In this document: in pieces, positions 8,945 to 17,763 of the stretch
How the letters are laid out: every line of letters begins with the position of its first letter
Numbering within the stretch: the first letter of the stretch is position 1
Virus record (IMG/VR): IMGVR_UViG_3300013132_000023
Location: 62,001 to 126,000 of that record
Source: a virus
Direction: 5' to 3' (one strand)
Length of the DNA: 64,000 bases
Notes under the pieces: generated by a model
What the model was told of the DNA's origin: nothing
Database searches by the model: none
The model's input: the letters and a program-made list of their open reading frames with translations, nothing else
Translations under genes and position numbers: made by a program

Positions 8945-10085
8945 GATTAGAGTCGTACATCATAGTAAGACTGTTGGTTACAGTGGTACTGATCGTACTG
9001 CTCAGCTTTTTTGTAAGTATCTATCGCGTAGCGAGAAGTATGAACCCTTTTTAATTTACAGACTTGACGACGCAGCTAATACTCGTCTAGATATCGCTCG
9101 TCAATGGCTGGGTGAGGATCACGTTATTGACTATAAATGGAATCCGGGAAAGACTGGTCGTCAGTCTCCTTTTATGCCCGAACACGACAACATGTATGAA
9201 GTGCTATCTGAGATCAATCCTCAGATTGTTCATCTGCATCGTAGTGGTTACGCCGAGTGGCCTGGGTTTCGTTATTTAGCTCCTAGAGCAAAGTGGGTTG
9301 AGACGAACATTTTTGGTTATAGAGACAACACTCCAGAGCGACAGATTGATTTGAATATTTACATTTCTGAATACATTCGTCAACGTGCTCTTGATGCCGG
9401 TGGTCACGATGGTCCAGTTCTTTACAATCCGGTTGAGCAGCCAGCTTTTGACATTACGCTTGCTAACAAGGAAGCTGCTCGTGAATCACTCTTGTCGATG
9501 TACAAGATTCCTCATAATGCCGTTTTGCTTGGTCGCGTTGGCCGTCCCGATAACTTTGATCCTATTTCGTTGCGTGCTTTTGCTGTACTTGAAAAGATAT
9601 GTCCTGAGGCGTGGTATGTCGTAATTAACCCTTGTGAGGGTTGGTATCAAGAAGCTAGTAGACTTGGTATTAAGAACATTCGGTTTGGCGGTCCTATTAT
9701 AGATGATCGTCAGTTGTCGGAATTCTATTATGGCCTTGACATTTATGCCCATGCACGTCATGATGGAGAGTGTTGTCCTTGTAACATTCAAGAGGCAATG
9801 ATGCATGGTCTTCCAGTTGTGTCACACGAGAGCGGCATTTACAACGGTCAATCCGAAATCATTGGAGACGCTGGTTTCGTAGTTCCTATTGGAGATCATG
9901 AAGCATATCGTGACGTTCTAGTTAACCTCGTTAACGATCCAGAAATGGCGACCGAAGACGAGAAGGGACGTGTACGGCTACGCGATTACTTTGGACGTGC
10001 CGCTCGTCGTCGTGCTATGCGATATTTTGAAGCTGAAACGATTACTAAGCAATTAGAACAATTCTATGACATGGTATTAAAATGA
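8937..10085 (+). CDS. Glycosyltransferase family 4, tandem paralogue B
   Basis: A 382-residue GT-B protein similar to its neighbour: HLHRSGYAEWPG, VETNIFGYRDN, LGRVGRPDN and LDIYAHARHDGECCPCNIQ, then EAMMHGLPVVSH, align with the paralogue's motifs. In the donor site the Phe-Gly-Val of copy A is replaced by Cys-Pro-Cys (GECCPCN), which may shift sugar preference or signal drift. ATG at 8937 follows GAGAGG; a TTG six nt upstream is the alternative. Confidence 0.9.
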   Translation: MNKIRVVHHSKTVGYSGTDRTAQLFCKYLSRSEKYEPFLIYRLDDAANTRLDIARQWLGEDHVIDYKWNPGKTGRQSPFMPEHDNMYEVLSEINPQIVHLHRSGYAEWPGFRYLAPRAKWVETNIFGYRDNTPERQIDLNIYISEYIRQRALDAGGHDGPVLYNPVEQPAFDITLANKEAARESLLSMYKIPHNAVLLGRVGRPDNFDPISLRAFAVLEKICPEAWYVVINPCEGWYQEASRLGIKNIRFGGPIIDDRQLSEFYYGLDIYAHARHDGECCPCNIQEAMMHGLPVVSHESGIYNGQSEIIGDAGFVVPIGDHEAYRDVLVNLVNDPEMATEDEKGRVRLRDYFGRAARRRAMRYFEAETITKQLEQFYDMVLK

Positions 10086-10330
10086 AACTGAATACTATTG
10101 TATTAAATAACTGGGAAAAGAATATTGACCTTGCTTTAAAAACGGGTAAGGGGCGTTTTGGTGGTTGTACTTTTGTATGTGATATTTTTGCTTATAAGAA
10201 GATTATTGACATGATTAGAAAAGGTCAATATAAGAAAGCTTATAATTTTGCATATGATCTAGATACACATGCCAGAGAACAGATTCCTATGACTATTTGG
10301 TCTTTTTTGGACACCCATGAAGATAATTAG
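10082..10330 (+). CDS. Hypothetical protein, 82 residues
   Basis: Not recognised. The protein is basic and rich in Asn, Lys and aromatic residues (KGQYKKAYNFAYDLDTHARE) with no clear motif. The DNA is more AT-rich than in the flanking genes. It is held in the operon by a 4-nt overlap upstream and a 14-nt overlap downstream, which supports that it is a real gene. A role next to the flanking glycosyltransferases is likely but unproven. Confidence 0.6.
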   Translation: MKLNTIVLNNWEKNIDLALKTGKGRFGGCTFVCDIFAYKKIIDMIRKGQYKKAYNFAYDLDTHAREQIPMTIWSFLDTHEDN

Positions 10331-11003
10331 TTTTTCGCTTTGGGGAAATGATCCTAAGTATTGCATTGGAGCTTTGCGTAATGCGGAGTTAGCTCAACGT
10401 ATTTATCCAGATTGGATTTGTCGGTTTCATGTTGCTAATACGACAGTAAATTTTCCCTCTGTTGTATTTCAATTATCAGACATGCCAAACGTCGAAATTG
10501 TTAAACTTGACAATTATCGTGCTAATTGGGGTTTGATGTTGGCTCGTTTAGAACCAGCTAGGGATGATAATGTTGAAGTCATGATCAGTAGAGATTGTGA
10601 TTCTCGTTTATCTCAAAGAGAAAAATTAGCCGTGGACGAATGGCTTGCAAGTGATAAGTTATTTCATACTATGCACGATCATCCATTTCATTCTGTACCT
10701 ATTTTAGGCGGCATGTTTGGTTTAAAGTGTCGTAATATTCCTGCTATTGAATTTCCGCATCAAGCCCACGAGTGGTTTATTCAACACGAAGAAAGATGGC
10801 AAGTAGATCAAGATTTTTTAACCCAAAAAGTTTGGTCTATCGTAAAAGATTCTTGCATGAATCATGACGATTTTTATCGTCACATTTGGGGCGGTAAGCC
10901 ATTTCCTAGTCCACGTAACGGACTAGAGTTTGTTGGTCAGGTCTTTGATGAAAACGAAAACACTGTTGCAGAACACCTAACAGCATTAGCAAAAGCATTA
11001 TGA
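10317..11003 (+). CDS. Glycosyltransferase-like protein with a DxD motif
   Basis: A 228-residue protein starting KIISFSLWGNDPKYCIGALR, as in small GT-A-like proteins of capsule and phage loci. Residues ~88-100 (VEVMISRDCDSRLSQRE) give an RDCDSR motif that would serve as the metal-binding DxD. HTMHDHPFHSVPILGGMFG is a conserved second segment. It is inserted between the GT4 pair and the GMP reductase gene and coupled to both. The exact sugar chemistry is unknown. Confidence 0.7.
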   Translation: MKIISFSLWGNDPKYCIGALRNAELAQRIYPDWICRFHVANTTVNFPSVVFQLSDMPNVEIVKLDNYRANWGLMLARLEPARDDNVEVMISRDCDSRLSQREKLAVDEWLASDKLFHTMHDHPFHSVPILGGMFGLKCRNIPAIEFPHQAHEWFIQHEERWQVDQDFLTQKVWSIVKDSCMNHDDFYRHIWGGKPFPSPRNGLEFVGQVFDENENTVAEHLTALAKAL

Positions 11004-12040
11004 AAGCATTGTCATTTGATGATATCTCACTTGTGCCGCGATACAACAATATCGCGTCCCGTAAGGACGTTGACACTAGTATTCAGTTTGGTCCATCGAA
11101 GTTGCGTATTCCTGTTTTGTCTTCAAACATGGATACTGTGACTGGAGCCGTAATGGCCAAAAAGATGTACGAACTTGGCGGTATTGGTTTTCTTCATAGG
11201 TTTTGTACCATTGAACATAATGTTGAAATGTATCTTGCTAGTACGACACCGTTTGCTTCGGACACGGTTCGTCGTGCTGTAGTGTCTCTTGGTGTTAATG
11301 AGGGTTTGAATCGATTTAAGGCTTTATATAGAGTTGGTGCTCGTTATTTTTGTATCGATATTGCACATGGTCATTCTCAAGCTGTAGGCGATACAATTAA
11401 AGCTATTAAGGAATTTTACGGTGATGCTTATGTAATCGCTGGAAATGTTTGTACAGTTGATGGAGCACTATTTTTGACTGAATGTGGAGCAGATGCTATT
11501 AAGGTTGGCATTGGTCCAGGGAGCGTTTGTACTACTCGTCTTAAGACTGGCTTTGGTGTTCCTCAATTTACTGCTATTAGAGAATGTCGAAATGTCGGTG
11601 CGTTTATTATTGCCGATGGTGGTATTCGTACGCCGGGCGACGCTGTAAAGGCTTTTGTAGCTGGGGCTGATGCTGTTATGTTGGGTGGCATGTTGTCTGG
11701 TACCGACGAAACCCCTGGTGAACTAGTCCAAGATCGTAAGCTAGACGGAACACCCATCGCTAGTTATCATAAGTCATTTCGAGGAATGGCATCAAAAGAA
11801 GCTCAAGAAGATTACATGGGTTTCATGAACGACTGGAAGACAGCCGAAGGTATCGAAATTAAGGTCAAGGCTAAGGGGCCAGTAGAAAATGTATTGGCTG
11901 ACTTAATGGGTGGCATTCGTTCTGGTATGACATATTGTGGTGCAAACAACCTACGTCAACTGCGTGAACGTGCTGATTGGGTTGAAATCACGGCGTTTGG
12001 TCGTGCAGAAGGATTGCCACATGGAGAAGGAAGACTATGA
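11000..12040 (+). CDS. guaC: GMP reductase / IMP dehydrogenase family enzyme
   Basis: A 346-residue TIM-barrel protein, the length of E. coli GMP reductase. It lacks the CBS domains usual in IMP dehydrogenase. Visible are [15 protein letters not shown], the catalytic loop GPGSVCTTR with its cysteine, [17 protein letters not shown], the phosphate site [13 protein letters not shown] and [10 protein letters not shown]. The C-terminus ([19 protein letters not shown]) matches the GMP reductase pattern and I do not see the Arg-Tyr dyad flap of IMP dehydrogenase. It would convert GMP to IMP or act in the reverse route. Its place inside a GDP-sugar cassette suggests guanine nucleotide balancing. Confidence 0.85.
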   Translation: MKALSFDDISLVPRYNNIASRKDVDTSIQFGPSKLRIPVLSSNMDTVTGAVMAKKMYELGGIGFLHRFCTIEHNVEMYLASTTPFASDTVRRAVVSLGVNEGLNRFKALYRVGARYFCIDIAHGHSQAVGDTIKAIKEFYGDAYVIAGNVCTVDGALFLTECGADAIKVGIGPGSVCTTRLKTGFGVPQFTAIRECRNVGAFIIADGGIRTPGDAVKAFVAGADAVMLGGMLSGTDETPGELVQDRKLDGTPIASYHKSFRGMASKEAQEDYMGFMNDWKTAEGIEIKVKAKGPVENVLADLMGGIRSGMTYCGANNLRQLRERADWVEITAFGRAEGLPHGEGRL

Positions 12041-12936
12041 AGATCCTGGTTTCATACAGAGGCATTCCTCAGTCTCCAGGTTGGGCGACTGGCGATATGG
12101 TTGTCAAAGCGTTTCGTGCTTTGGGGCACGAAGCTTATCCGTTTGCCAAGTTCTATCAAGAAAATCGCTGGGTTCCCGAACGTCCTTTATTGGACGAGCA
12201 CGAGTGGGACTTAATTCTTTTTATGGAATGCAACGACGGAGATCCGCAATATACGGAGCTACGTGTAACACGAGCACGTAAGACTGCTTGCTGGCTTTTT
12301 GACACGAGTTATCATCAAGATCGTTATCGTAGACTTGTGGATTACTTCGGTTTCAATCACATTTTTCTAGCTAATCCTCTGACTATTCAAGAATACAAGG
12401 TATGGGGTTATGACAATGTACACTATCTCCCTTATGCATGCAGTCGTGAATTACCTGTACGTTCATTGGAATATCCCAAGTCCCGTGACGTGGTGCTTGT
12501 TGGTTCTATTCGGGACGATAGGATTGCTTTGGCTCGCGGCCTCAGTGGGCATGGTGTCAATCTAGAATTGGTTGGTGGCGTCTTCCGCGAACAATACATT
12601 GATGCCTTGGCGTCCGCTAAGATCGTTGTCAATCATAATCCCGAGGCTGGTCGTGGACTTCTAAATATGCGATTCTTTGAAGCTCCGGCGGCTGGTGCAT
12701 TGTTGTTTACAGAACACGTTGATAACGAATGCAATTTAGAATACGGCCTACAGCCAATCGCGTTTCCCTATGAATCTCTAGCAGAAGCCGGAGCATTCAT
12801 CAAGCAGTTCATCAGTCAACCGGAGCATCTACTAGACATGCGACGTGTTGCACAGGAACGTGTATTCGAATATCATACGTACGACAATCGTTGTCGCACG
12901 CTTCTTGAAACGGTTTTTCCAAATGAAAGAATCTGA
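12037..12936 (+). CDS. CgeB-like glycosyltransferase
   Basis: A 299-residue protein of the CgeB/YkvP-like glycosyltransferase type. It starts [20 protein letters not shown]. The C-terminal half has DVVLVGSIRDDRIALARGL, KIVVNHNPEAGRGLLNMRFF and EAPAAGALLFTE, the typical CgeB donor-side block. The start overlaps the previous stop by 4 nt and the following gene begins 14 nt before the end. A related gene lies at 13593. Confidence 0.82.
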   Translation: MKILVSYRGIPQSPGWATGDMVVKAFRALGHEAYPFAKFYQENRWVPERPLLDEHEWDLILFMECNDGDPQYTELRVTRARKTACWLFDTSYHQDRYRRLVDYFGFNHIFLANPLTIQEYKVWGYDNVHYLPYACSRELPVRSLEYPKSRDVVLVGSIRDDRIALARGLSGHGVNLELVGGVFREQYIDALASAKIVVNHNPEAGRGLLNMRFFEAPAAGALLFTEHVDNECNLEYGLQPIAFPYESLAEAGAFIKQFISQPEHLLDMRRVAQERVFEYHTYDNRCRTLLETVFPNERI

Positions 12937-13591
12937 TACTATTAGCGTTTTGGTTTGTGTTCATAGTCGTGATCGTGAACATGATCGTCTTTTACAGCGT
13001 GCCTTAGAGTCGCTTGTAAGACAGACGTATTCCAATTTTGAAACCATATTAGTTCTTGATGAGTGTTGGGAAGATACTAAGGGGCTTGTTGAAAGCTACG
13101 CAGAAGTTCTCAACATGAGAATCTTTGAACGTCCACACAAGCAGGGGTTAGCTATTGCAAAAAACTTTGGTTTAGCACGATGCGGTGGCGATTGGGTTGC
13201 GTATCTCGATGCTGACGATCAATGGCTTGAGTGCAAGCTTGAAATTCAACGTCAGTGCATGATTGATATGCCGGAAGCTACTGATTTTTGTGGTACTGAA
13301 GCATGGGACTTGGACGAGCAAGGAATGCGTCCTAACTGCTTTAAGGTAGGTCAATATCAAACACACGAACAAATTGCAGCACGTTTGTTGCACGAAAATG
13401 TCATGTGTCATGGTAGTATGATGATTCGTAAGTCAGCTATCGATACTTTGAATGGCTATTCTGAAAGTCGTTCTTTGCTCGGTAGAGAAGATTGGGATTT
13501 GTGGCAGCGTGCCGTCCGTGCGGGATTCCGTTTTTACAAAGTTCCCGAACGTCTCTATGTCTATTCGCTCGGAACGAGCGTTCCTCGCTAA
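12923..13591 (+). CDS. Glycosyltransferase family 2
   Basis: A 222-residue GT-A enzyme: ISVLVCVHSRDREHDRLLQR, then FETILVLDECWEDTK and WVAYLDADDQWLECKLEIQ with the DADD metal site. The later segment HGSMMIRKSAIDTLNGY and REDWDLWQRAVRAGF is the acceptor-side consensus of many GT2 enzymes. The real start is the ATG at 12923, overlapping the previous gene's end. Confidence 0.88.
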   Translation: MKESDTISVLVCVHSRDREHDRLLQRALESLVRQTYSNFETILVLDECWEDTKGLVESYAEVLNMRIFERPHKQGLAIAKNFGLARCGGDWVAYLDADDQWLECKLEIQRQCMIDMPEATDFCGTEAWDLDEQGMRPNCFKVGQYQTHEQIAARLLHENVMCHGSMMIRKSAIDTLNGYSESRSLLGREDWDLWQRAVRAGFRFYKVPERLYVYSLGTSVPR

Positions 13592-13592
13592 C

Positions 13593-14549
13593 ATGAAAAA
13601 CGTACTGTACGTAGGATTGATGTACAACTATGGAAAGCCCCAGGAGGGCTATTCGTACGAGTATATGAACATTGAGGCTGGGTTCAAGGATTGTGCTCAG
13701 CGTGGTATGTTTGAAGTGGATTACTGGCATCCGGATAAAGCTCAGGCTGTGCCGATTGTAACCGAATACGATGCCATCTTCCATGTCGCCTTCAATGAAT
13801 CACTCGACCTACCTGAGGGCGTTGCGAAGCTAGCCCTCAGACAAGACATTCCCGTAATTCAATGGGACTGTGATTCGTCATGGAGATTTTCAAGCTGGAT
13901 CTTGCCGCGTAAAGATCGCGTGAGTCATTTCGTAACCACACATTCTGCTACAGTACCGTGGTATCAACAAAATGGCATGAAGGTTATTCGATCACAGTGG
14001 GGTGGTTCTCCTCTGTATAAGAGGGAGTCGCTTAGCAAGATCTATGACCTGAGTTTTGTTGGTCAGAAACATGGCCGAATGCCAGATGGTCGTTTCTTGC
14101 GTTCAGAGATTGTTAATGCACTTATGGCCGCAGGCTTACGTGTTGATCTCTTCGGCAATTATTGGGATGGATATCAAAACTGGCACGGCTATGCTACTCA
14201 TTTCGAGACGATCATTAATGCCTTTAACGAGAGTCGTATCTGTTTAAACTTATCGAATCCTTGGCATCACAATACTATGCCACAAATCAAGGGGCGTCAT
14301 TTTGAGATTCCTCAGGTTGGTGGTTTTCAGTTATGTACGCCCGCTGACGATTTAGAGTCATACTTTGTCGAAGACAAAGAAATTGTGATTGCACGCTCGA
14401 TAGGAGAGCTTGTAGAAAAAGCACGTTACTACCTTGATCATGAGCAAGAACGCGAAATAATTGCTGAGGCCGGTTATCAGCGTATGCTTAAGGAACATCA
14501 GTGGCACCATAGACTTGAAGCATTGTTTAAGGAAGTTGGTGTATTATGA
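13593..14549 (+). CDS. CgeB-like glycosyltransferase
   Basis: A 318-residue protein. The ATG at 13593 follows the previous stop directly; longer forms would read into the GT2 gene. Residues ~150-200 read DLSFVGQKHGRMPDGRFLR and LRVDLFGNYWDGYQNWHGYA, and ~225-265 ICLNLSNPWHHNTMPQIKGR then FEIPQVGGFQLCTP. This is the CgeB donor region, where the Glu of FEIP plays the role of the GT4 EX7E glutamate. It is a second CgeB-type gene near 12037. Confidence 0.82.
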   Translation: MKNVLYVGLMYNYGKPQEGYSYEYMNIEAGFKDCAQRGMFEVDYWHPDKAQAVPIVTEYDAIFHVAFNESLDLPEGVAKLALRQDIPVIQWDCDSSWRFSSWILPRKDRVSHFVTTHSATVPWYQQNGMKVIRSQWGGSPLYKRESLSKIYDLSFVGQKHGRMPDGRFLRSEIVNALMAAGLRVDLFGNYWDGYQNWHGYATHFETIINAFNESRICLNLSNPWHHNTMPQIKGRHFEIPQVGGFQLCTPADDLESYFVEDKEIVIARSIGELVEKARYYLDHEQEREIIAEAGYQRMLKEHQWHHRLEALFKEVGVL

Positions 14550-14713
14550 GCGATTGTTTTTGGGAAGGCTTTGACGCTTTTAAGAGTGGTCATGACATTA
14601 ATCAAAATCCGTATCCAGAAGATGCTCCTGAACACGAAGAATGGCGGGATGGTTGGTTAGCTGGAGACATGGATCAAAATCTAAACGAAGAGGACGATAC
14701 AAGGCCGTGGTAA
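14546..14713 (+). CDS. Ribosome modulation factor-like microprotein
   Basis: A 55-residue protein. Its ATG overlaps the preceding stop (ATGA) and its own stop overlaps the next start (GTGGTAA), which supports a real coding gene. The pattern FWEGFDAFKSGHD, then NPYPEDAPEH and EWRDGWLAGD matches the RMF/CrpP layout: a G-x2-A-x3-G helix, an NPY turn and a WxxGW helix. RMF drives 70S ribosomes into inactive 100S dimers; CrpP-type relatives have been linked to drug modification. Which role applies here is not known. Confidence 0.75.
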   Translation: MSDCFWEGFDAFKSGHDINQNPYPEDAPEHEEWRDGWLAGDMDQNLNEEDDTRPW

Positions 14714-15354
14714 AAGGATACAACAAATTTAAGGGTACTCTTGACAATCATGACTTCATGACTCAAGAGCACATTGCGGGTTTTTTACGAAACCATAGAA
14801 CTGGTACTGATAACCTGGGGCGTCAGACGTTGGCTCGTATTGTTGCAACGTACGACAATCCTACCGTTGTAGACGCTGCGTGCGGTACTTGCGTTAATTG
14901 GGAGGTTTTAAAGAACGCTGGAGTTCGGTGTCAATACACGGGCGTTGATCGCACCGAAGGCATGCTTGCCGAGGCGGCTCGACGTTATCCTGAAATCAAA
15001 TTACTCCCAGGATACGTTCAAGAGTTACCATTGCCTGATGGTGCGAGTGATATCGTAATCATGCGACACATCTTGGAACATTTACAAGAGGGGTACGAGA
15101 ACGCTATCCGTGAAGGTTTACGTGTAGCTTCAAAAGAACTTATTGTTGTGTTTTTTCTTGATCCTTCTGATGCAAACGAAGACAAGATAGAAGAGTCTCA
15201 ACCAGATGAAAATGGCTGTACTTACTGGTGGAATACATATAGCTGGTCCAAATTCACCCAATTCATTGCTGAACTTGGGCTCCAAATGAAGGTAGGACAC
15301 GTTATTACTCCAGGAGCCGCACATGCCGACACAATCGTACGTATCATCAAATGA
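14707..15354 (+). CDS. SAM-dependent methyltransferase (class I)
   Basis: A 215-residue class I methyltransferase. VVDAACGTCVNWEVLKNAG is motif I, YTGVDRTEGMLAEAARRYP motif II, and LPDGASDIVIMRHILEHL the post-motif with the EHL signature of Methyltransf_11. The GTG at 14707 overlaps the RMF-like gene's stop. It is one of three methyltransferases at the end of the glycosyltransferase operon, so sugar O-methylation is a reasonable guess. Confidence 0.85.
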   Translation: MVKGYNKFKGTLDNHDFMTQEHIAGFLRNHRTGTDNLGRQTLARIVATYDNPTVVDAACGTCVNWEVLKNAGVRCQYTGVDRTEGMLAEAARRYPEIKLLPGYVQELPLPDGASDIVIMRHILEHLQEGYENAIREGLRVASKELIVVFFLDPSDANEDKIEESQPDENGCTYWWNTYSWSKFTQFIAELGLQMKVGHVITPGAAHADTIVRIIK

Positions 15355-15884
15355 AGCTCAATCTTGCTAGCCACGGGGATGAGATCCCTGGATACATCAG
15401 TGTGGACTTCGATCACCCGACCGCTCAGGTGCGAGCGGACGTGACCGATCTTCCGTTTTCCGCCGAATCCGTTGACGAGATCTTGGCGTTTCATATCCTA
15501 GAGCATTTCCGTGCTGGGGACTATGAGCCACATTTGTCCAATCCACTCAATCCCAAAACGGCTAAGCAAGCTCTTGTGGAATGGCAAAGAGTTTTGAAGC
15601 CGGGTGGCAAACTACAAATCAAAGTACCTGATTTCGAAAAGATTGTTTGGCTCTATTACAATTTTCCACAATGGACAAGGGCTGAGTCTTCGGTTAACGC
15701 ACCATTTGGTAACTATTCTGATTGGATTGTATCTAATGGGCAACATCAGTGTCTTTTTAACAAACAAACCATGAAGAGACTGCTCGAAATGACTGGCTTT
15801 ACGCGTATTGAATTTGTTGACGGCGATCCTCAAGCGGTCGTTAGTCGTACTAATCTTGAAATGCATGTCGTGTGTTACAAATGA
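15351..15884 (+). CDS. SAM-dependent methyltransferase-like protein
   Basis: A 177-residue short class I methyltransferase: LNLASHGDEIPGYISVDFD is a motif I variant seen in small sugar-cassette methyltransferases, SVDEILAFHILEHFR the acidic/EH motif and EWQRVLKPGGKLQIKVPDFE the LKPGG strand. Coupled to both neighbours by ATGA overlaps. Likely substrate is a glycan built by this operon, but this is inference. Confidence 0.82.
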   Translation: MKLNLASHGDEIPGYISVDFDHPTAQVRADVTDLPFSAESVDEILAFHILEHFRAGDYEPHLSNPLNPKTAKQALVEWQRVLKPGGKLQIKVPDFEKIVWLYYNFPQWTRAESSVNAPFGNYSDWIVSNGQHQCLFNKQTMKRLLEMTGFTRIEFVDGDPQAVVSRTNLEMHVVCYK

Positions 15885-16702
15885 AGCTACTCGATTTTCG
15901 TTCAAACTATACTAGTCAATGTGGACAAGATGGTGTCTTGGCCAAGGTGTTTGATGTTCTAGGTATTCGTTCTGGATACTGTGTTGAGTTTGGAGCCTGG
16001 GACGGACTATATCTTTCTAACACAAGACAATGGTTACAGAGTCCGCAATTCTCTGGCTGTCTCATTGAGGGCGACCATGTTCGGTTTCAAGCACTCAAAA
16101 AGCTTTACGGTACACGAACAGACGTGCATACCATTAATACGTTTGTAAGTATTGATGGTGAGAATTCGTTAGATAGTATTTTGCAACGCGTTGGGGCACC
16201 AGTTGACTTTGATTTGTTGTCAATTGATATCGATTGCGACGACTATCATATTTGGAGTTCGCTGCAACATTTTAAGCCTAAGTTAGTTCTTATTGAAACA
16301 AATCCGTACATTCCATTTTACGTTGAGTATGTTCAAAAGAAGAACCTAGGTCGTTATCCAATTGGGGCAAGCGTTGTTAGCATGTACAAGTTGGCCATTG
16401 CTAAAGGGTATCAGCCTATTTGTTACATTGGACACGACTGGTTGTGTTTACGCAAAGATCTACTACCTGCGTTTGATCTTGATACTATGGCTTGTATTCC
16501 AATGTTTTTAGCCGGATCAGATGTTCGCAACAACGATCTCATGGCTCATGGAAACATTATTCCGTTGCCTACTGGTCCAGCAAGTGAGCGGCAAGTCAAT
16601 ATCAACGATATCGTTTATCGTGGTATTGCACCATCCTTTGAAGAGTTCGCACAAGAATTTCGAGTTTTGACTTCACCGAGTGATTTTGCCAGTCTCCTTT
16701 AA
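15881..16702 (+). CDS. FkbM-type methyltransferase
   Basis: A 273-residue protein of the FkbM family. It opens with SQCGQDGVLAKVFDVLGI, then GYCVEFGAWDGLYLSNTR (motif I), GCLIEGDHVRFQALKK (motif II), and DLLSIDIDCDDYHIWSSLQ with KPKLVLIETNPYIPF. FkbM enzymes O-methylate sugars or polyketides. The ATG at 15881 overlaps the preceding stop. This ends the first sugar operon; a new promoter-like element follows. Confidence 0.85.
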   Translation: MKLLDFRSNYTSQCGQDGVLAKVFDVLGIRSGYCVEFGAWDGLYLSNTRQWLQSPQFSGCLIEGDHVRFQALKKLYGTRTDVHTINTFVSIDGENSLDSILQRVGAPVDFDLLSIDIDCDDYHIWSSLQHFKPKLVLIETNPYIPFYVEYVQKKNLGRYPIGASVVSMYKLAIAKGYQPICYIGHDWLCLRKDLLPAFDLDTMACIPMFLAGSDVRNNDLMAHGNIIPLPTGPASERQVNINDIVYRGIAPSFEEFAQEFRVLTSPSDFASLL

Positions 16703-16726
16703 AGCATAATAAAAGGCAAAAATTAC

Positions 16727-16755
16727 TCAACACATTACCTATTTGAGGACATAAT
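16727..16755 (+). promoter_or_regulatory. Possible promoter for the GDP-fucose genes
   Basis: TCAACA (16727-16732), a 17-nt spacer and CATAAT (16750-16755). The boxes match consensus at 4 and 5 of 6 positions. The ATG of the GDP-fucose synthase gene is 6 nt after the -10 box, so the message would be leaderless. It lies in the only real gap (59 nt) of this part. Confidence 0.45.
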
Positions 16756-16761
16756 ACAGTT

Positions 16762-17763
16762 ATGCGAGTTTTGGTTACTGGTGGCAATGGGTTTGTAGGT
16801 AAGCACGTCGTGAAAGAGCTTAAGGCTCGTGGTCATGATGTTATTGCCCCCACTAGACAGGAAATGCCTCTTTTGATTCCGAGAACATGGCTTCCGAATA
16901 AAGACAACTCCGATCAAATGTGCTATAGCGGTGCTTATGGTATAGCTATTGATTTTGTACAGCGTAAGATTGACGCTGTAGTACACTTAGCCGCTACGTG
17001 TGGGGGCATTGGAATCAACAAAGACAATCCAGGTCGCTTCATTTATGAGAACCTTCAAATGGGCATTAACGTCCTAGAAGGAGCACATCTTGCCAACGTC
17101 AAGAAGGTTGTCAATCTCGGTACTGTATGTGCTTATCCGAAGTTTACTGAAATTCCATTTCGAGAAGATGACATCTGGAATGGTTATCCCGAAGAAACTA
17201 ATGCTCCATATGGTATCGCCAAGAAGACCGTCATGGAAATGGGTATTGCCTACGCGAAGCAATACGGCATGAATGTGACCAACCTTGTGCCCGTCAACAT
17301 GGCGGGTGAGTTTGACCACTTTGACCTTTACAGCAGTCACGTCATTCCGGCTATCATCAAGAAGTTTGAGGCTCCGTTGGTCGATGAGAAATGTCAGTTT
17401 GATTTCTCTCCTCAGAACTATCCCAAGAAGTATGTAGAGCTTTGGGGAACTGGCCGTGCGTCACGCGAGTTTTTGTATGCTGGCGATTGTGCGAGAGCCA
17501 TCGCCCTCAGTCTTGAGAAGGATACAGGACCGGAGCCTATCAACCTCGGCACCGGCCAAGAGATCACCATTCAAGCACTTGCTGAATTGATTAAACGTAT
17601 TGGTGGATACGACGCCGATATCGTATGGGTATCGTCCAAGCCCGATGGACAGCCGAGGCGTTGTCTCGATACAAGTCGTGCTAAGCAAGTTTTGGGGTGG
17701 GAAGCTATTACTTCGATTGAAGAAATTCTAGAAAAGACAATTAGTTGGTATAGAGCACAATGA
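16762..17763 (+). CDS. fcl: GDP-L-fucose synthase-like epimerase/reductase
   Basis: A 333-residue extended SDR enzyme that would turn GDP-4-keto-6-deoxymannose into GDP-L-fucose. VLVTGGNGFVGKHVVKEL is the NADP-binding loop, AATCGGIGINKDNPGRF and IYENLQMGINVLEGAHL are the Fcl signature, GTVCAYPK supplies the catalytic Ser/Cys region and APYGIAKK the YxxxK pair. GTGRASREFLYAGDCARAI is the substrate-side consensus. It overlaps the next gene, which makes its substrate. Confidence 0.92.
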   Translation: MRVLVTGGNGFVGKHVVKELKARGHDVIAPTRQEMPLLIPRTWLPNKDNSDQMCYSGAYGIAIDFVQRKIDAVVHLAATCGGIGINKDNPGRFIYENLQMGINVLEGAHLANVKKVVNLGTVCAYPKFTEIPFREDDIWNGYPEETNAPYGIAKKTVMEMGIAYAKQYGMNVTNLVPVNMAGEFDHFDLYSSHVIPAIIKKFEAPLVDEKCQFDFSPQNYPKKYVELWGTGRASREFLYAGDCARAIALSLEKDTGPEPINLGTGQEITIQALAELIKRIGGYDADIVWVSSKPDGQPRRCLDTSRAKQVLGWEAITSIEEILEKTISWYRAQ

